Below, piece by piece: positions 35,299 to 43,843 of a DNA stretch of 64,000 bases. Position numbers and translations under genes: made by a program. This stretch comes from JADJVL01 sp039812765. GTDB lineage: Bacteria; Acidobacteriota; Holophagae; Holophagales; Holophagaceae. The first letter of the stretch is position 1. Every line of letters begins with the position of its first letter. The DNA lies in contig JBDIBF010000005.1 in the NCBI GenBank assembly GCA_039812765.1, forward strand, positions 8,411 through 72,410. The letters are read 5' to 3'. The notes below the pieces were generated by a model that was not told where the DNA came from, did no database searches, and saw only the letters and a list, made by a program, of their open reading frames with translations.

Positions 35299-36921
35299 AT
35301 GGCGGCCACCCAGACCCCCGAGCGCAAAACCGAGCTAAAGGTGCAGCTCATCAACCACAGCGCGACCCGCAAGGGCCTCGAGGTGAAGGTCCCGGCCTGG
35401 GAGGTGAGCGAAGTCTTCGGCCAGGTCCTCGCCAAGATCGCCAAGCAGGTGAAGCTGCCGGGCTTCCGCCCCGGCAAGGCCCCCCGCAGCGTCCTGATGT
35501 CCAAATTCCAGCGGGAGATCGTCTCCGAGGTGGCCCAGAGCCTCGTGGACCGCCACTTCTGGAACGCCGCCGCCGCCGCCGGCACCCAGCCCATCAGCAA
35601 CCCGGCGCTCGAGAAGGCCGACCTCCGCGAGGGCGTGGACGGATCCTTCAAGGCCCTCTTCGATGTGGCCCCCGAGGTGCAGGTGCCCGAGTACAAGGGC
35701 CTCGCCGTGGCCAAGAAGAAGCGCCGCATCGACGAGGACGCGGTGGAGGAGCACCTGGAGGGGCTCCGTCAGCGCGCCGCCAAGCTCGTGCCGGTGGAGG
35801 AGCCCGCCTCGAAGGGCCTCTACGTGACCCTCGACATCAAGGTGAAGCCCCAGGGCATGAAGCCCCAACCCTACCAGGACCAGGTCATCCAGCTCGACGA
35901 CAGCCGCCCCTTCGACCAGCAGCTCCTCGGCCTGAAGGTGGACGAGCGGAAGTCCTTCGACCTGGACGTCCCCGCCGACGACCCGAACCGGAACATCGCC
36001 GGGAAGAAGGTCCACTACGAGGTGGTGCTGAAGGACCTGCGGAAGCGCGAAGTGCCCGAGCTCAACGACGAGTTCGCCAAGGACCTGGACAAGGCCGACC
36101 TGAAGGCGCTGAAGGCCTGGGTGCGCGAGGACCTGGAGGAGGCCGCCGAGCGCGATGCCCTGGCCCGCATGCAGACCGTGATGCTGGACATGCTGCTGGA
36201 CGCCGCGCCCTTCGAAGTGCCGGCCAGCATGGTGAGCCTGCAGCTCGACGACTACTGCCAGGAGTTCGCGCAGATGATCGCCCGCCAGGGCATCAACCCG
36301 AAGCGCGTGAACTGGAATGCCTACCGCCAGACCCGCCGCCACGACGCCGAGCGGGCGGTGCGCAGCGGCTACCTCCTCCAGGCCATCGGCAACGCCGAGG
36401 ACATCCAGGTCAGCGACGAGGAGATCGACGCCGAGATCCGCACCTTCATGGACGAGAACAAGGTCCAGCAGAGCTTCGAGGCCTTCAAGGCCGAGCTGGA
36501 GCGCCGCGGCAGCACCACGGAGATCAAGGGCCGCCTGCGCACCGACAAGATCTTCGAGCGCATGGCCGCCAGCGCCAAGGTGGCCGAGGAGCTGCTGGAC
36601 AAGGCGGCCTTCGAGGAACTGGTGGAGCTGGAGCGCAAGCGGGAGGCCGGCGAGGCCGTGAGCCGCTTCGACGCCGGCGGCCTCGAGGGCGGCGGACTGG
36701 CCGAGCAGGAGGGCGGCGAGCCGCATGTCCACGGCCCCGATTGCGATCACGACCACGATCACGATCACGACCATGAGCACGCCCACGCCGAGGCTGGCGA
36801 GGCCGAGGCGAAGCCCAAGAAGGCCGCCAAGAAGACGGCCAAGAAGGACGAGGACGCGCCGAAGGCCGAGGCAAAAGCCGAGGACAAGCCCAAGAAGGCC
36901 CCGAAGAAGAAGGCCGAGTAG
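35299..36921 (+). CDS. tig: trigger factor (peptidyl-prolyl isomerase chaperone), extended
   Basis: A 540-residue ribosome-bound chaperone, about 100 residues longer than usual. The ribosome-docking signature is GFRPGKAPRSVL near 55-66, followed by a divergent FKBP-type PPIase domain (about 160-250) and the helical C-terminal arms. The extra length is mostly a tail after residue 465: a His/Asp run (HDHDHDHDHEHAH) and then a Lys/Ala/Glu segment. The His run may hold metal. AAGGAG precedes the ATG at 35299; upstream frames would cross the tRNA-Leu gene. A strong hairpin terminator follows, and clpP comes next. Confidence 0.95.
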   Translation: MAATQTPERKTELKVQLINHSATRKGLEVKVPAWEVSEVFGQVLAKIAKQVKLPGFRPGKAPRSVLMSKFQREIVSEVAQSLVDRHFWNAAAAAGTQPISNPALEKADLREGVDGSFKALFDVAPEVQVPEYKGLAVAKKKRRIDEDAVEEHLEGLRQRAAKLVPVEEPASKGLYVTLDIKVKPQGMKPQPYQDQVIQLDDSRPFDQQLLGLKVDERKSFDLDVPADDPNRNIAGKKVHYEVVLKDLRKREVPELNDEFAKDLDKADLKALKAWVREDLEEAAERDALARMQTVMLDMLLDAAPFEVPASMVSLQLDDYCQEFAQMIARQGINPKRVNWNAYRQTRRHDAERAVRSGYLLQAIGNAEDIQVSDEEIDAEIRTFMDENKVQQSFEAFKAELERRGSTTEIKGRLRTDKIFERMAASAKVAEELLDKAAFEELVELERKREAGEAVSRFDAGGLEGGGLAEQEGGEPHVHGPDCDHDHDHDHDHEHAHAEAGEAEAKPKKAAKKTAKKDEDAPKAEAKAEDKPKKAPKKKAE

Positions 36922-36935
36922 GCCCTCGCATCCAC

Positions 36936-36965
36936 CGAAGAGGGGCGCAACCGCGCCCCTCTTCG
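36936..36965 (+). terminator. terminator/attenuator between tig and clpP
   Basis: CGAAGAGGGGCGC (36936-36948) and GCGCCCCTCTTCG (36953-36965) form a 13-bp perfect stem with an AACC loop. It is 14 bases past the tig stop and 27 bases before clpP. As there is no T run it may only reduce read-through. Confidence 0.75.
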
Positions 36966-36992
36966 CTATTCTGGAACCCTACGGAGCGCCCC

Positions 36993-37598
36993 ATGTCCCG
37001 CCAGACCGAATCCAGCTACTACCCGCCCATCGTCATCGAGCAGACGCCCCGCGGCGAGCGCAGCTACGACATCTACTCGCGCCTGCTGAAGGACAACATC
37101 ATCTTCCTGGGCACGCCGGTGGACGACACGGTGGCGAACGCCATCGTGGCGCAGATGCTCTTCCTGGAGTCCGAGGACCCGGACAAGGACATCCAGATCT
37201 ACATCAACAGCCCCGGCGGCAGCGTGACGGCGGGCCTGGCGATCTACGACACCATGCAGTTCGTGAAGAACGACATCGTCACCTACTGCATCGGCCAGTG
37301 CGCCTCCATGGGCGCGCACCTGCTGGCCGCGGGCACCAAGGGCAAGCGCTTCGCCCTGCCCAACGCGCGCATCATGATCCACCAGCCGTCGGGCGGCGCC
37401 CAGGGCCAGGCCACGGACATCGAGATCACCTACAAGGAGATCCAGCGCCTCAAGGACGGCCTCGCCGAGACCTTCGCCAAGCACACGGGCCAGCCCCTGA
37501 AGAAGGTGCAGAAGGACATGGACCGCGACTACTTCATGAGCGCCGCCGAGGCCATGGAGTACGGGATCATCGACAAGGTGCTCACCGAGCGCCCGTGA
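36993..37598 (+). CDS. clpP: ATP-dependent Clp protease proteolytic subunit
   Basis: A 201-residue ClpP. The catalytic serine is S105 in GQCASMGAHL and the histidine is H130 in RIMIHQPSGG, with the aspartate in the DRDYFMSAAEA block. It forms the barrel that degrades proteins unfolded by ClpX or ClpA. In many bacteria the order is tig-clpP-clpX, but here the next gene is a 78-residue unknown and no clpX is present in the window. The GTG of that gene overlaps the clpP stop (GTGA). Confidence 0.96.
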   Translation: MSRQTESSYYPPIVIEQTPRGERSYDIYSRLLKDNIIFLGTPVDDTVANAIVAQMLFLESEDPDKDIQIYINSPGGSVTAGLAIYDTMQFVKNDIVTYCIGQCASMGAHLLAAGTKGKRFALPNARIMIHQPSGGAQGQATDIEITYKEIQRLKDGLAETFAKHTGQPLKKVQKDMDRDYFMSAAEAMEYGIIDKVLTERP

Positions 37599-37831
37599 GC
37601 GCGGAGGCCCTCTGCCGCGACCAGGCCGCCCGGCGACGGGCGGCCTTTCTGAGCCTGGAGCAGGGCCGCCTGCGCCTCGAGGTGCGGGAGCCTGCCGCCC
37701 CCTTGGCCCGGGCCCTGGCGGCGCGGGGCTGGAAGGCCGAGGCCGCGGAAAGCTTCGTCCTGGATGTCGAGGCCGAGGACTGGGAGGCCTTCTGGCGCCA
37801 GGCCGGCCCCCTGCTGGACTGCGGCTGCTGA
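37595..37831 (+). CDS. small protein of unknown function between clpP and recQ
   Basis: A 78-residue protein that starts with GTG at 37595, inside the clpP stop codon (GTGA), and ends at the TGA that overlaps the recQ ATG (TGATG). Both overlaps are typical of translational coupling. The sequence is arginine- and alanine-rich, predicted helix-strand-helix (RLRLEVREPAAPLARALAAR), and ends in DCGC. I recognise no family. The good spacing and coding-like composition argue that it is real. Confidence 0.65.
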   Translation: MSAEALCRDQAARRRAAFLSLEQGRLRLEVREPAAPLARALAARGWKAEAAESFVLDVEAEDWEAFWRQAGPLLDCGC

Positions 37832-39510
37832 TGGACCTGCGCACCGAGCTGGCGTCCCTGAAGGCCCTGCCCGCCGAGGCCCGCATCGAGCGGCTGGACG
37901 GCCTGCGCCGGCGCTACCGCGAGGCCCCCGCGGACTTCACCCCCGACATCCTCGCCGAGCTGAAGGCCCTGGCCCGTCCGGACCCTCCGGACCTGGGGGC
38001 GGCCCTCAAGGACCTCTTCGGCTTCGACGCCTTCCGCCCCGGCCAGGAGGACATCATCCGCGCCGTGATGGCGGGGCGCGACGTGCTGGCCATCATGCCC
38101 ACCGGCGCCGGCAAGTCCCTCACCTTCCAGCTTCCCGCGCGCCTCCTGGGCGGCGTGACGCTGGTGGTCTCGCCCCTCATCGCGCTCATGAAGGACCAGG
38201 TGGACGCCATGACGGAAGCTGGGCTGAAGGCCACCTTCCTCAATTCCAGCCTGGACGCCGAGGAGCGCCGCGCCCGCATCCGGGCCATCCGCGAGGGCCA
38301 CGTGGAGCTGGTCTACGCGGCGCCGGAGGGCCTCGAGCTCTACATCGCGAACCTGCTGGAGGACCTGGACCTCAAGCTCGTGGCCGTGGACGAGGCCCAC
38401 TGCATCAGCCACTGGGGCCACGACTTCCGGCCCGCCTACCGCAATCTCGCCGGCCTGAAGTCCCGCTTCCGCAACGTGCCCGTGCTGGCGCTGACCGCCA
38501 CCGCCACCGCCGCCGTCCAGGACGACATCGTAGCCCAGCTCGGCATGCGCGAGCCGGTGCGGGTGCAGGGCTCCTTCTACCGCGCGAACCTGCGCCTCAC
38601 CGCGCTGAAGAAGGGCGAGGGCGATCCCGTCCGCGAGCTGATCCTCCGCCTGGTGCGGGCCCGGCGCGGCCAGAGCGGCATCGTCTACTGCCTCTCCCGC
38701 AAGAGCGTCGAGGCCACCGCCGAGTACCTCGCCGACCACGGCGTGCGCGCCCTGGCCTACCACGCGGGCATGGACGCCGAGAGCCGCACCCGCGCCCAGG
38801 AGGCCTTCCGCCGGGACGACGCGGACGTCATCGTCGCGACCGTGGCCTTCGGCATGGGCATCGACAAGCCCGACATCCGCTTCGTGATCCACCGGGACAT
38901 GCCCAAGAGCCTCGAGGGCTACTACCAGGAGATCGGCCGCGCGGGCCGGGACGGCGAGTCCGCGGACTGCGTGCTGTTCTACTCCTGGGCCGACGTCATG
39001 AGCCTCGACCGCTTCACCGACGAGCTGACGCCCGGGCCGGCGGAGGAACAGCGGCGGCAGATCCGGGCCATGTTCCGTTGGGCCGACACCGCGGGCTGCC
39101 GCCACCAGCGGCTGGTGGCCCACTTCGGCGAGCGCATGGCGGCCTGCGGCGCGAGCTGCGACGCCTGCGGCCGGTGGGACCTGCTGGCCGCGGCTCCGAA
39201 GGTGCTGCGGGTTCCGAAATCCAAGGCGCCCCGCCCCGGCAGCCTTTCCCTCCGGGACGATTCCGCCGAGGCGCCGGCCGCCTCCGCGGACGAGGCCCTC
39301 TTCCTGGCCCTGCGGGCCCTGCGCAAGCGCCTGGCGGACGAGAAGGGCGTGCCCGCCTACGTGATCTTCGGCGACACCGCCCTGAAGCAGATGGCCGCCT
39401 TCCAGCCCCGCACCGAGGCGGAGCTGCTGGCCATCAGCGGCGTGGGCCCCAAAAAGCTGGCCCAGTACGGGGAGGCCTTTCTCGATCTGATCCGGCGGAT
39501 GGCAGACTGA
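37831..39510 (+). CDS. recQ: ATP-dependent DNA helicase RecQ
   Basis: A 559-residue superfamily 2 helicase. Walker A is PTGAGKS (90-96), the DEAH box is at 187-190, and the family block VDEAHCISHWGHDFRPAY follows. The second RecA-like lobe has VATVAFGMGIDKPDIRFVIH and QEIGRAGRDG. A zinc-binding region with cysteines in CGASCDACG lies after it, and an HRDC domain closes the protein (ISGVGPKKLAQYG). It unwinds DNA forks in repair. The small gene before it overlaps its start by 1 base, and cmk begins 4 bases past its stop. Confidence 0.95.
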   Translation: MDLRTELASLKALPAEARIERLDGLRRRYREAPADFTPDILAELKALARPDPPDLGAALKDLFGFDAFRPGQEDIIRAVMAGRDVLAIMPTGAGKSLTFQLPARLLGGVTLVVSPLIALMKDQVDAMTEAGLKATFLNSSLDAEERRARIRAIREGHVELVYAAPEGLELYIANLLEDLDLKLVAVDEAHCISHWGHDFRPAYRNLAGLKSRFRNVPVLALTATATAAVQDDIVAQLGMREPVRVQGSFYRANLRLTALKKGEGDPVRELILRLVRARRGQSGIVYCLSRKSVEATAEYLADHGVRALAYHAGMDAESRTRAQEAFRRDDADVIVATVAFGMGIDKPDIRFVIHRDMPKSLEGYYQEIGRAGRDGESADCVLFYSWADVMSLDRFTDELTPGPAEEQRRQIRAMFRWADTAGCRHQRLVAHFGERMAACGASCDACGRWDLLAAAPKVLRVPKSKAPRPGSLSLRDDSAEAPAASADEALFLALRALRKRLADEKGVPAYVIFGDTALKQMAAFQPRTEAELLAISGVGPKKLAQYGEAFLDLIRRMAD

Positions 39511-39514
39511 ACCG

Positions 39515-40177
39515 ATGGACAAGCTCGACCTCATCGCCCTCGACGGCCCCTCCGGCGCCGGGAAGTCCTCCGCGGCGAAGCGCATCGCCGAGGCCCTGGG
39601 CTGGGCCTACCTGGACACCGGCGCCATGTTCCGCGCCACGGCCCTGGCGATCCAACGCGCCGGAGCCTCCCTGGACGACGAGGCCTCCCTGCGCGCCGTG
39701 CTGGACCGCCTCGACCTGGGCCAGGAGGGCACGCGCATCTTCCTGAATGGCGAAGACGTCAGCGACGCCATCCGCACCCCGGAGATCACGAAGTTCGTCA
39801 CGCCGGTGAGCCAGGATCCCCGGGTGCGCAAGGTGCTGCTGGAGCAGCAGCGCGCCGTGGGCGCGAAGGGCGGCTTCGTGGTGGACGGCCGGGACATCGG
39901 AACCGTCGTCTTTCCGAACGCGGGCCTCAAGGTCTTCCTCACCGCCTCCGTGGAGGCCCGGGCCCGCCGCCGCTTCCTGGAGCAGCAGGCCAAGGGCATT
40001 GCCATGAGCCTCGCGGAGGTGGCCGCCGACATCGCCCGGCGCGACCACGCCGACAGCACCCGGGCCGAGGCGCCCCTGCGCCGGGCCGACGACGCCGTCG
40101 AACTCGACTCCAGCGGGCTCACCCTCGACGAGGTGGTGGACCGCATCGTCGCCCTCTGGAGGGCCCGGCAGGCCTAG
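39515..40177 (+). CDS. cmk: cytidylate kinase
   Basis: A 220-residue nucleotide kinase phosphorylating CMP and dCMP. The P-loop is GPSGAGKSSAAK (10-21), and the block GRDIGTVVFPNAGLKVFL together with the LDTGAMFRATAL substrate site fits bacterial Cmk. It ends the chain clpP-small protein-recQ-cmk, all spaced by 4 bases or less, and is followed by a terminator shared with the convergent hsp20. Confidence 0.94.
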   Translation: MDKLDLIALDGPSGAGKSSAAKRIAEALGWAYLDTGAMFRATALAIQRAGASLDDEASLRAVLDRLDLGQEGTRIFLNGEDVSDAIRTPEITKFVTPVSQDPRVRKVLLEQQRAVGAKGGFVVDGRDIGTVVFPNAGLKVFLTASVEARARRRFLEQQAKGIAMSLAEVAADIARRDHADSTRAEAPLRRADDAVELDSSGLTLDEVVDRIVALWRARQA

Positions 40178-40187
40178 ACAGACGAAA

Positions 40188-40217
40188 CCCCCGGAGTGGG
40201 ATCCAGGACTCCGGGGG
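40188..40217. terminator. intrinsic terminator between cmk and hsp20
   Basis: CCCCCGGAGT (40188-40197) pairs with ACTCCGGGGG (40208-40217) around a 10-base loop. It lies between two convergent genes, 10 bases past the cmk stop, with AAA on its left side, so it could serve both. Confidence 0.75.
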
Positions 40218-40336
40218 CCTCATCGAGCCCGATCCTCCTTGCCAGGAGGGCAGGTGGCGTTCCAATGTCCCCACGGGTCCTATCCTGCTCATCCCGCGGA
40301 CCGGCCTTGTTTCGGTCGGAGGAACGTTGCCGCCCT

Positions 40337-40807
40337 TCAGGTGGTGATGTGGATCTTCTGAGGACGTGCCTCAGGGCTCTTGGGGACGGAGAGCGTCAGG
40401 ACGCCCTCCTTCAATTCCGCGTGCACGTGCTCGGCGGCGACGGGTTCAGGAAGGAGGAAGCTGCGGCTGAAGGAGCCGAAGCTCCGTTCGAACGCATGAT
40501 AGGTCTCGTGGTCCTCCCGCTTTTCCGCTTCGCGCTTGCCGCGGATAGTGAGCCGGTTGCCTTCCACGTGGATGTCCACGTCCTCGTGCTTCACGCCGGG
40601 CAGGTCGGCCTTGAAGATGTAGGCGCCGGGCGTCTCCTTCACTTCGAAGGAGGGCGAGAACGTGGCCGGGTCCATGGAGGTGAAGGCGGACTGGCCCGAA
40701 TCCTTGAGGGGATCCCACCGCACGAGGTCGCTCATCATCTGGACGGCCTCCCACGGATTCCTCAGCATCGTTCCTGGTGCGTTTCCACGTGTCTTGACCG
40801 GGTTCAT
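40337..40807 (-). CDS. Hsp20/alpha-crystallin family small heat-shock protein
   Basis: A 156-residue small heat-shock protein. The alpha-crystallin domain spans about 50-150 (DLPGVKHEDVDIHVEGNRLT and the conserved ELKEGVLTLSVPK). Such proteins form oligomers that hold unfolded proteins without ATP. AAGGAGG stands just before the ATG at 40807. A GTGA-N6-TCAT element sits 69 bases upstream, resembling the CRP/FNR-type sites near the nitrate genes. The gene is separated by 120 bases from the narK operon end. Confidence 0.93.
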   Translation of the reverse strand: MNPVKTRGNAPGTMLRNPWEAVQMMSDLVRWDPLKDSGQSAFTSMDPATFSPSFEVKETPGAYIFKADLPGVKHEDVDIHVEGNRLTIRGKREAEKREDHETYHAFERSFGSFSRSFLLPEPVAAEHVHAELKEGVLTLSVPKSPEARPQKIHITT

Positions 40808-40875
40808 GACGCCTCCTTGAAGCGCGCTCCCTTGCGAGAGCGGCCCCAGGGTGCGCCTGGGCCGGCGGACCGTCC

Positions 40876-40889
40876 GTGACGGGGGTCAT
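40876..40889. promoter_or_regulatory. GTGA-N6-TCAT element upstream of hsp20 (CRP/FNR-like)
   Basis: GTGACGGGGGTCAT at 40876-40889, one mismatch from GTGA-N6-TCAC. It lies 69 bases before the hsp20 ATG and after the DUF6526 stop. One of five similar elements in the nitrate region; weak by itself. Confidence 0.3.
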
Positions 40890-40927
40890 AACGGCGGGGA
40901 CCGCCGGATCCGCGTCACCGACGGGAC

Positions 40928-41380
40928 TCAGACGCGAAAGGTGTCGGGCCTCCAGGTCCGGATCCGCTTCTTCAGCTCCTCCCGGTCGAGCCGTTCGTCG
41001 AGGGCCGCCTGCATGAGCGCGGGCAGTTCCGGGTCGGAGGCGAAGCGCAGGGCGACGAAATGGCCCGGGCGCAGCTCGGCGATGCGCGGCCGGAGGGACT
41101 CGGGCAGGACGCGCTCCAGGCGCAGGGTCTCCTCGAGTCGGATCAGGCGGTCCTGGTTGTGGAGCGCGTAGAGCCGCACCTTGAAGGCCAGCAGGAGCAG
41201 CGCCGCGGCCATCACGAGGTTCCAGAGGAGGGCGAGGTCGAAGCCGCCCTTCCAGAGGGCGCGCGCCAGGAGCCCCGCCGCCAGGAGGAAGTTCAAGGCG
41301 AGGATCCCGAACAGCGCGCCGTGGAACCACGGATCGAAGCGCCGGTGGTTGGCGTAGGACTGGGGCTCGGTCGCGCTCAT
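40928..41380 (-). CDS. DUF6526-like membrane protein
   Basis: A 150-residue protein with two membrane helices (about 20-42 and 52-70) and a charged C-terminal half (LRLERVLPESLRPRIAELRP). It starts with SYANHRRFDPWFH, the pattern seen in the DUF6526 family. No function is known. It is the last gene of the leftward chain narK1-narK2-carboxymuconolactone decarboxylase family-mog-this, with 32 bases between mog and its start. Confidence 0.8.
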   Translation of the reverse strand: MSATEPQSYANHRRFDPWFHGALFGILALNFLLAAGLLARALWKGGFDLALLWNLVMAAALLLLAFKVRLYALHNQDRLIRLEETLRLERVLPESLRPRIAELRPGHFVALRFASDPELPALMQAALDERLDREELKKRIRTWRPDTFRV

Positions 41381-41412
41381 GGGGACTCCTGGATGGCTCC
41401 CCGGAGCCTACC

Positions 41413-41961
41413 TCAACTCTTCGGCCGGAAGGCCTTCAGGACCGTCTCGTCCGTTTCCAGCCGCGGGCCCCCGATCAGGTCGATGCCGTAGGGCACCGCC
41501 GGGAACACGGCGTCCAGGCATTCCCGGATGGACTTGGGCTTGCCCGGCAGGTTGATGATCAGGCTCGCGCCGCGGATGCCCGCGATCTGCCGGGACAGGA
41601 TCGCCGTGGGCACGTAGCGCAGCGAGACCGCCCGCATCTGCTCCCCGAACCCGTCCAGGATCTTCGAGCACACCGCTGCCGTGGCCTCCGGCGTGACATC
41701 CCGGGCCGCGGGACCCGTCCCGCCGGTGGTGAGCACGAGGCAGCAGCCCTCCGCGTCGCAGAGTTCCCGCAGCGTCGCCTCGATCACAGGCTGCTCGTCC
41801 GGGATCAGGCGGTAGACCTCCTCCCAGGGCGAGGCGAGGTAGGCCCGCAGCGTGTCGCGGATGGCGGGCCCGGAGAGGTCCTCGTAGACGCCGGTGCTGG
41901 CGCGGTCCGAGATGGTGACGATGCCGATCCTGGCCTTGCCGGCCTGCGCGGAGGCGTCCAC
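41413..41961 (-). CDS. mog: molybdopterin adenylyltransferase
   Basis: A 182-residue MoaB/Mog enzyme that adenylates molybdopterin before molybdenum insertion. The active-site block is LTTGGTGPAARDVTPEAT, and the start GIVTISDRASTGVYEDLSG is the family's nucleotide-binding strand. Its place beside nitrate transporters and two molybdoenzyme operons makes sense, since both need this cofactor. It begins 3 bases past the stop of the preceding small gene. Confidence 0.93.
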   Translation of the reverse strand: MDASAQAGKARIGIVTISDRASTGVYEDLSGPAIRDTLRAYLASPWEEVYRLIPDEQPVIEATLRELCDAEGCCLVLTTGGTGPAARDVTPEATAAVCSKILDGFGEQMRAVSLRYVPTAILSRQIAGIRGASLIINLPGKPKSIRECLDAVFPAVPYGIDLIGGPRLETDETVLKAFRPKS

Positions 41962-41964
41962 GGA

Positions 41965-42288
41965 TCAGTCCGCCTTCAGTTCGGTTTCCTTCACCCAGTT
42001 GTAGGCCGCCACGATGGACGGCATGCCCAGCGTCCCGGCGGAGAGGGCCACCACCTGCTCCAGCTCGTCGCGGCCGATGCCCAGGGCGAGCGCCTTGCGC
42101 ACCGAGGCGTGCACCGCGCCCTCGCGCTGGGCGCCGATGGCCACCGCGAGCTTGATGAGCCGCTGGGTGCGCTCGTCGAGGGGGCCCACCTTCCCCGCCT
42201 CGCCGATGCGGTCCCAGGCCTGGCCCAGAAGCGGGAAGCGTTCGACGAAATCACGGTAGGCGCCGGGCGCCTTGGGCAGCTTGGTCAT
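41965..42288 (-). CDS. carboxymuconolactone decarboxylase family protein
   Basis: A 107-residue protein of the AhpD/carboxymuconolactone decarboxylase fold, all helical. The motif region reads REGAVHASVRKALALG: the histidine is kept but the two cysteines of AhpD peroxidase are absent, so it is not a thiol peroxidase. The ATG at 42288 has GGAG 11 bases upstream. It sits between narK2 and mog in one operon, but its role there is unknown. Confidence 0.82.
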   Translation of the reverse strand: MTKLPKAPGAYRDFVERFPLLGQAWDRIGEAGKVGPLDERTQRLIKLAVAIGAQREGAVHASVRKALALGIGRDELEQVVALSAGTLGMPSIVAAYNWVKETELKAD

Positions 42289-42324
42289 GGGGCCTCTCCT
42301 CGCGTCCATTCTGGCAGGGCGTCG

Positions 42325-43833
42325 TCAGCACTTCACCTCGGCGCGCCCGCGGACGTAGTACCACCAGTTCACGGCGAGGCACACGAGGTAGAAGATCGCG
42401 AACCCGTAGAGCGCGTACTGCACCGTCCCCGAGGCAATCTGGGTCTTGAAGACCGTGGGGATGATGTAGCTGCCGTAGGCCGCGATGGCGCCGGTCCAGC
42501 CCAGCACAGGGCCCGCGAACTGCGGCTCGAAGATGAAGGGCACCATCTGGAAGGTGGAGCCGTTGCCGATGCCCGAGCCCAGGAAGAGGAGCAGGAAGCT
42601 CAGGAGGAAGGGCGTGAAGAGCCGGGCCGGATCCGGATTGCCCTGGGCCTGCTTCACCACCGCGGCCACCGCCAGGGCGCCGACGATCTGGATCACCGTG
42701 GACCACTGGGTGACGACGGAGCCGCGGAACCGGTCGGAGAGCCAGCCCCCCACGGGCCGGATGAGGCTGCCCACCAGGGGGCCGAGGAAGGCGTAGGTGG
42801 CGGGATTGTTCACCACCTTGCCGAAGAAGAGCTTGAGCAGCAGGGGAAACGCCGCCGAATAGCCGATGAAGCTGCCGAAGGTCATCATGTAGAGCAGGGT
42901 CATCACCCAGGTGTGCTTCATCCCGAAGATGGAGAACTGCTTGTCGAGGCTGGTCTTCACCTTCCCCGGCAGGAGCTTGAGAAGGCCCAGGCAGACCAGG
43001 ATGGCCAGCAGCACGAGGCCCATCTGGGCGCCGAGGCTCAGCTTGGGATATTTCACCAGGATCCAGGCCACGAGGCCTGCCGCGGCGAAGGCCGGCACGT
43101 GGAGGCCGAGGATCTTGCCGATGGCCGCCGGGGTGGGCTCGCTGTCGTGGGCCGGCAGGTTGTTCATCCTGAACCAGGAGGCCAGGGCCAGCACCACCAG
43201 CAGGGGCACCCAGACCATGGCGCCGTTCTGCACGTACATGAGCTTGCCCGCCACCGTGAGGTGCGGCGCGCCGGCGAGCGTGCCGAAGAGGCCGAAGCCC
43301 ATCACCGCCGGCACGAGGAACTGCATCACGCTTACGCCCAGGTTGCCGATGCCCGCGTTGAGGCCCAGGGCCAGACCCGCGAGGCGCTTGGGGAAGAAGC
43401 CGTTGATGTTGGACATGGAGGAGGAGAAGTTGCCGCCGCCGACCCCCGAGAGGACCGCCAGGATCACGAAGGTGGTGAAGGGCGTGCCCCGGTCCAGCAG
43501 GGCGATGCCCGCCCCCAGGGCCGGCGCCAGGAGCAGGCCCGTGGTGATGGCCACCACGTTGCGCCCGCCCGCCAGGGCCACCAGGAAGGAGTTGGGGATG
43601 CGCAGGGTCGCGCCGGCGAGGCCCGCGATGCTGACGATGGTGAAGAGCTGGGCGTCGGTGAAGGGGAAGCCCGCGTCCTTCATGCGCACCGTGAGGATGC
43701 TCCAGAACATCCAGACGCTGAACGCGCAGAGGAGGCTGGGCACGGAGAAGGCCAGGTTGCGCCAGGCGGTCTTCGCGCCCCCGCCGGCCCAGAACGATGC
43801 ATCCTCGGGCTTCCATTCGGTGAGCTTGGCCAT
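42325..43833 (-). CDS. narK: nitrate/nitrite transporter, NarK family (second)
   Basis: A 502-residue major facilitator protein with about 12 to 14 membrane helices. Two nitrate signature-like blocks are visible: GVGGGNFSSSMSNINGFFPK after helix 4-5, and GSGIGNGSTFQMVPFIF in the second half; both have the glycine- and asparagine-rich form of NarK nitrate motifs. It should bring nitrate in or exchange it for nitrite. The ATG at 43833 has AGGAAGGG ahead and lies 10 bases past narK1. Paired NarK1/NarK2 porters are common in denitrifiers: one a proton symporter, the other an antiporter. Confidence 0.92.
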   Translation of the reverse strand: MAKLTEWKPEDASFWAGGGAKTAWRNLAFSVPSLLCAFSVWMFWSILTVRMKDAGFPFTDAQLFTIVSIAGLAGATLRIPNSFLVALAGGRNVVAITTGLLLAPALGAGIALLDRGTPFTTFVILAVLSGVGGGNFSSSMSNINGFFPKRLAGLALGLNAGIGNLGVSVMQFLVPAVMGFGLFGTLAGAPHLTVAGKLMYVQNGAMVWVPLLVVLALASWFRMNNLPAHDSEPTPAAIGKILGLHVPAFAAAGLVAWILVKYPKLSLGAQMGLVLLAILVCLGLLKLLPGKVKTSLDKQFSIFGMKHTWVMTLLYMMTFGSFIGYSAAFPLLLKLFFGKVVNNPATYAFLGPLVGSLIRPVGGWLSDRFRGSVVTQWSTVIQIVGALAVAAVVKQAQGNPDPARLFTPFLLSFLLLFLGSGIGNGSTFQMVPFIFEPQFAGPVLGWTGAIAAYGSYIIPTVFKTQIASGTVQYALYGFAIFYLVCLAVNWWYYVRGRAEVKC

Positions 43834-43843
43834 GGGTCCCTTC

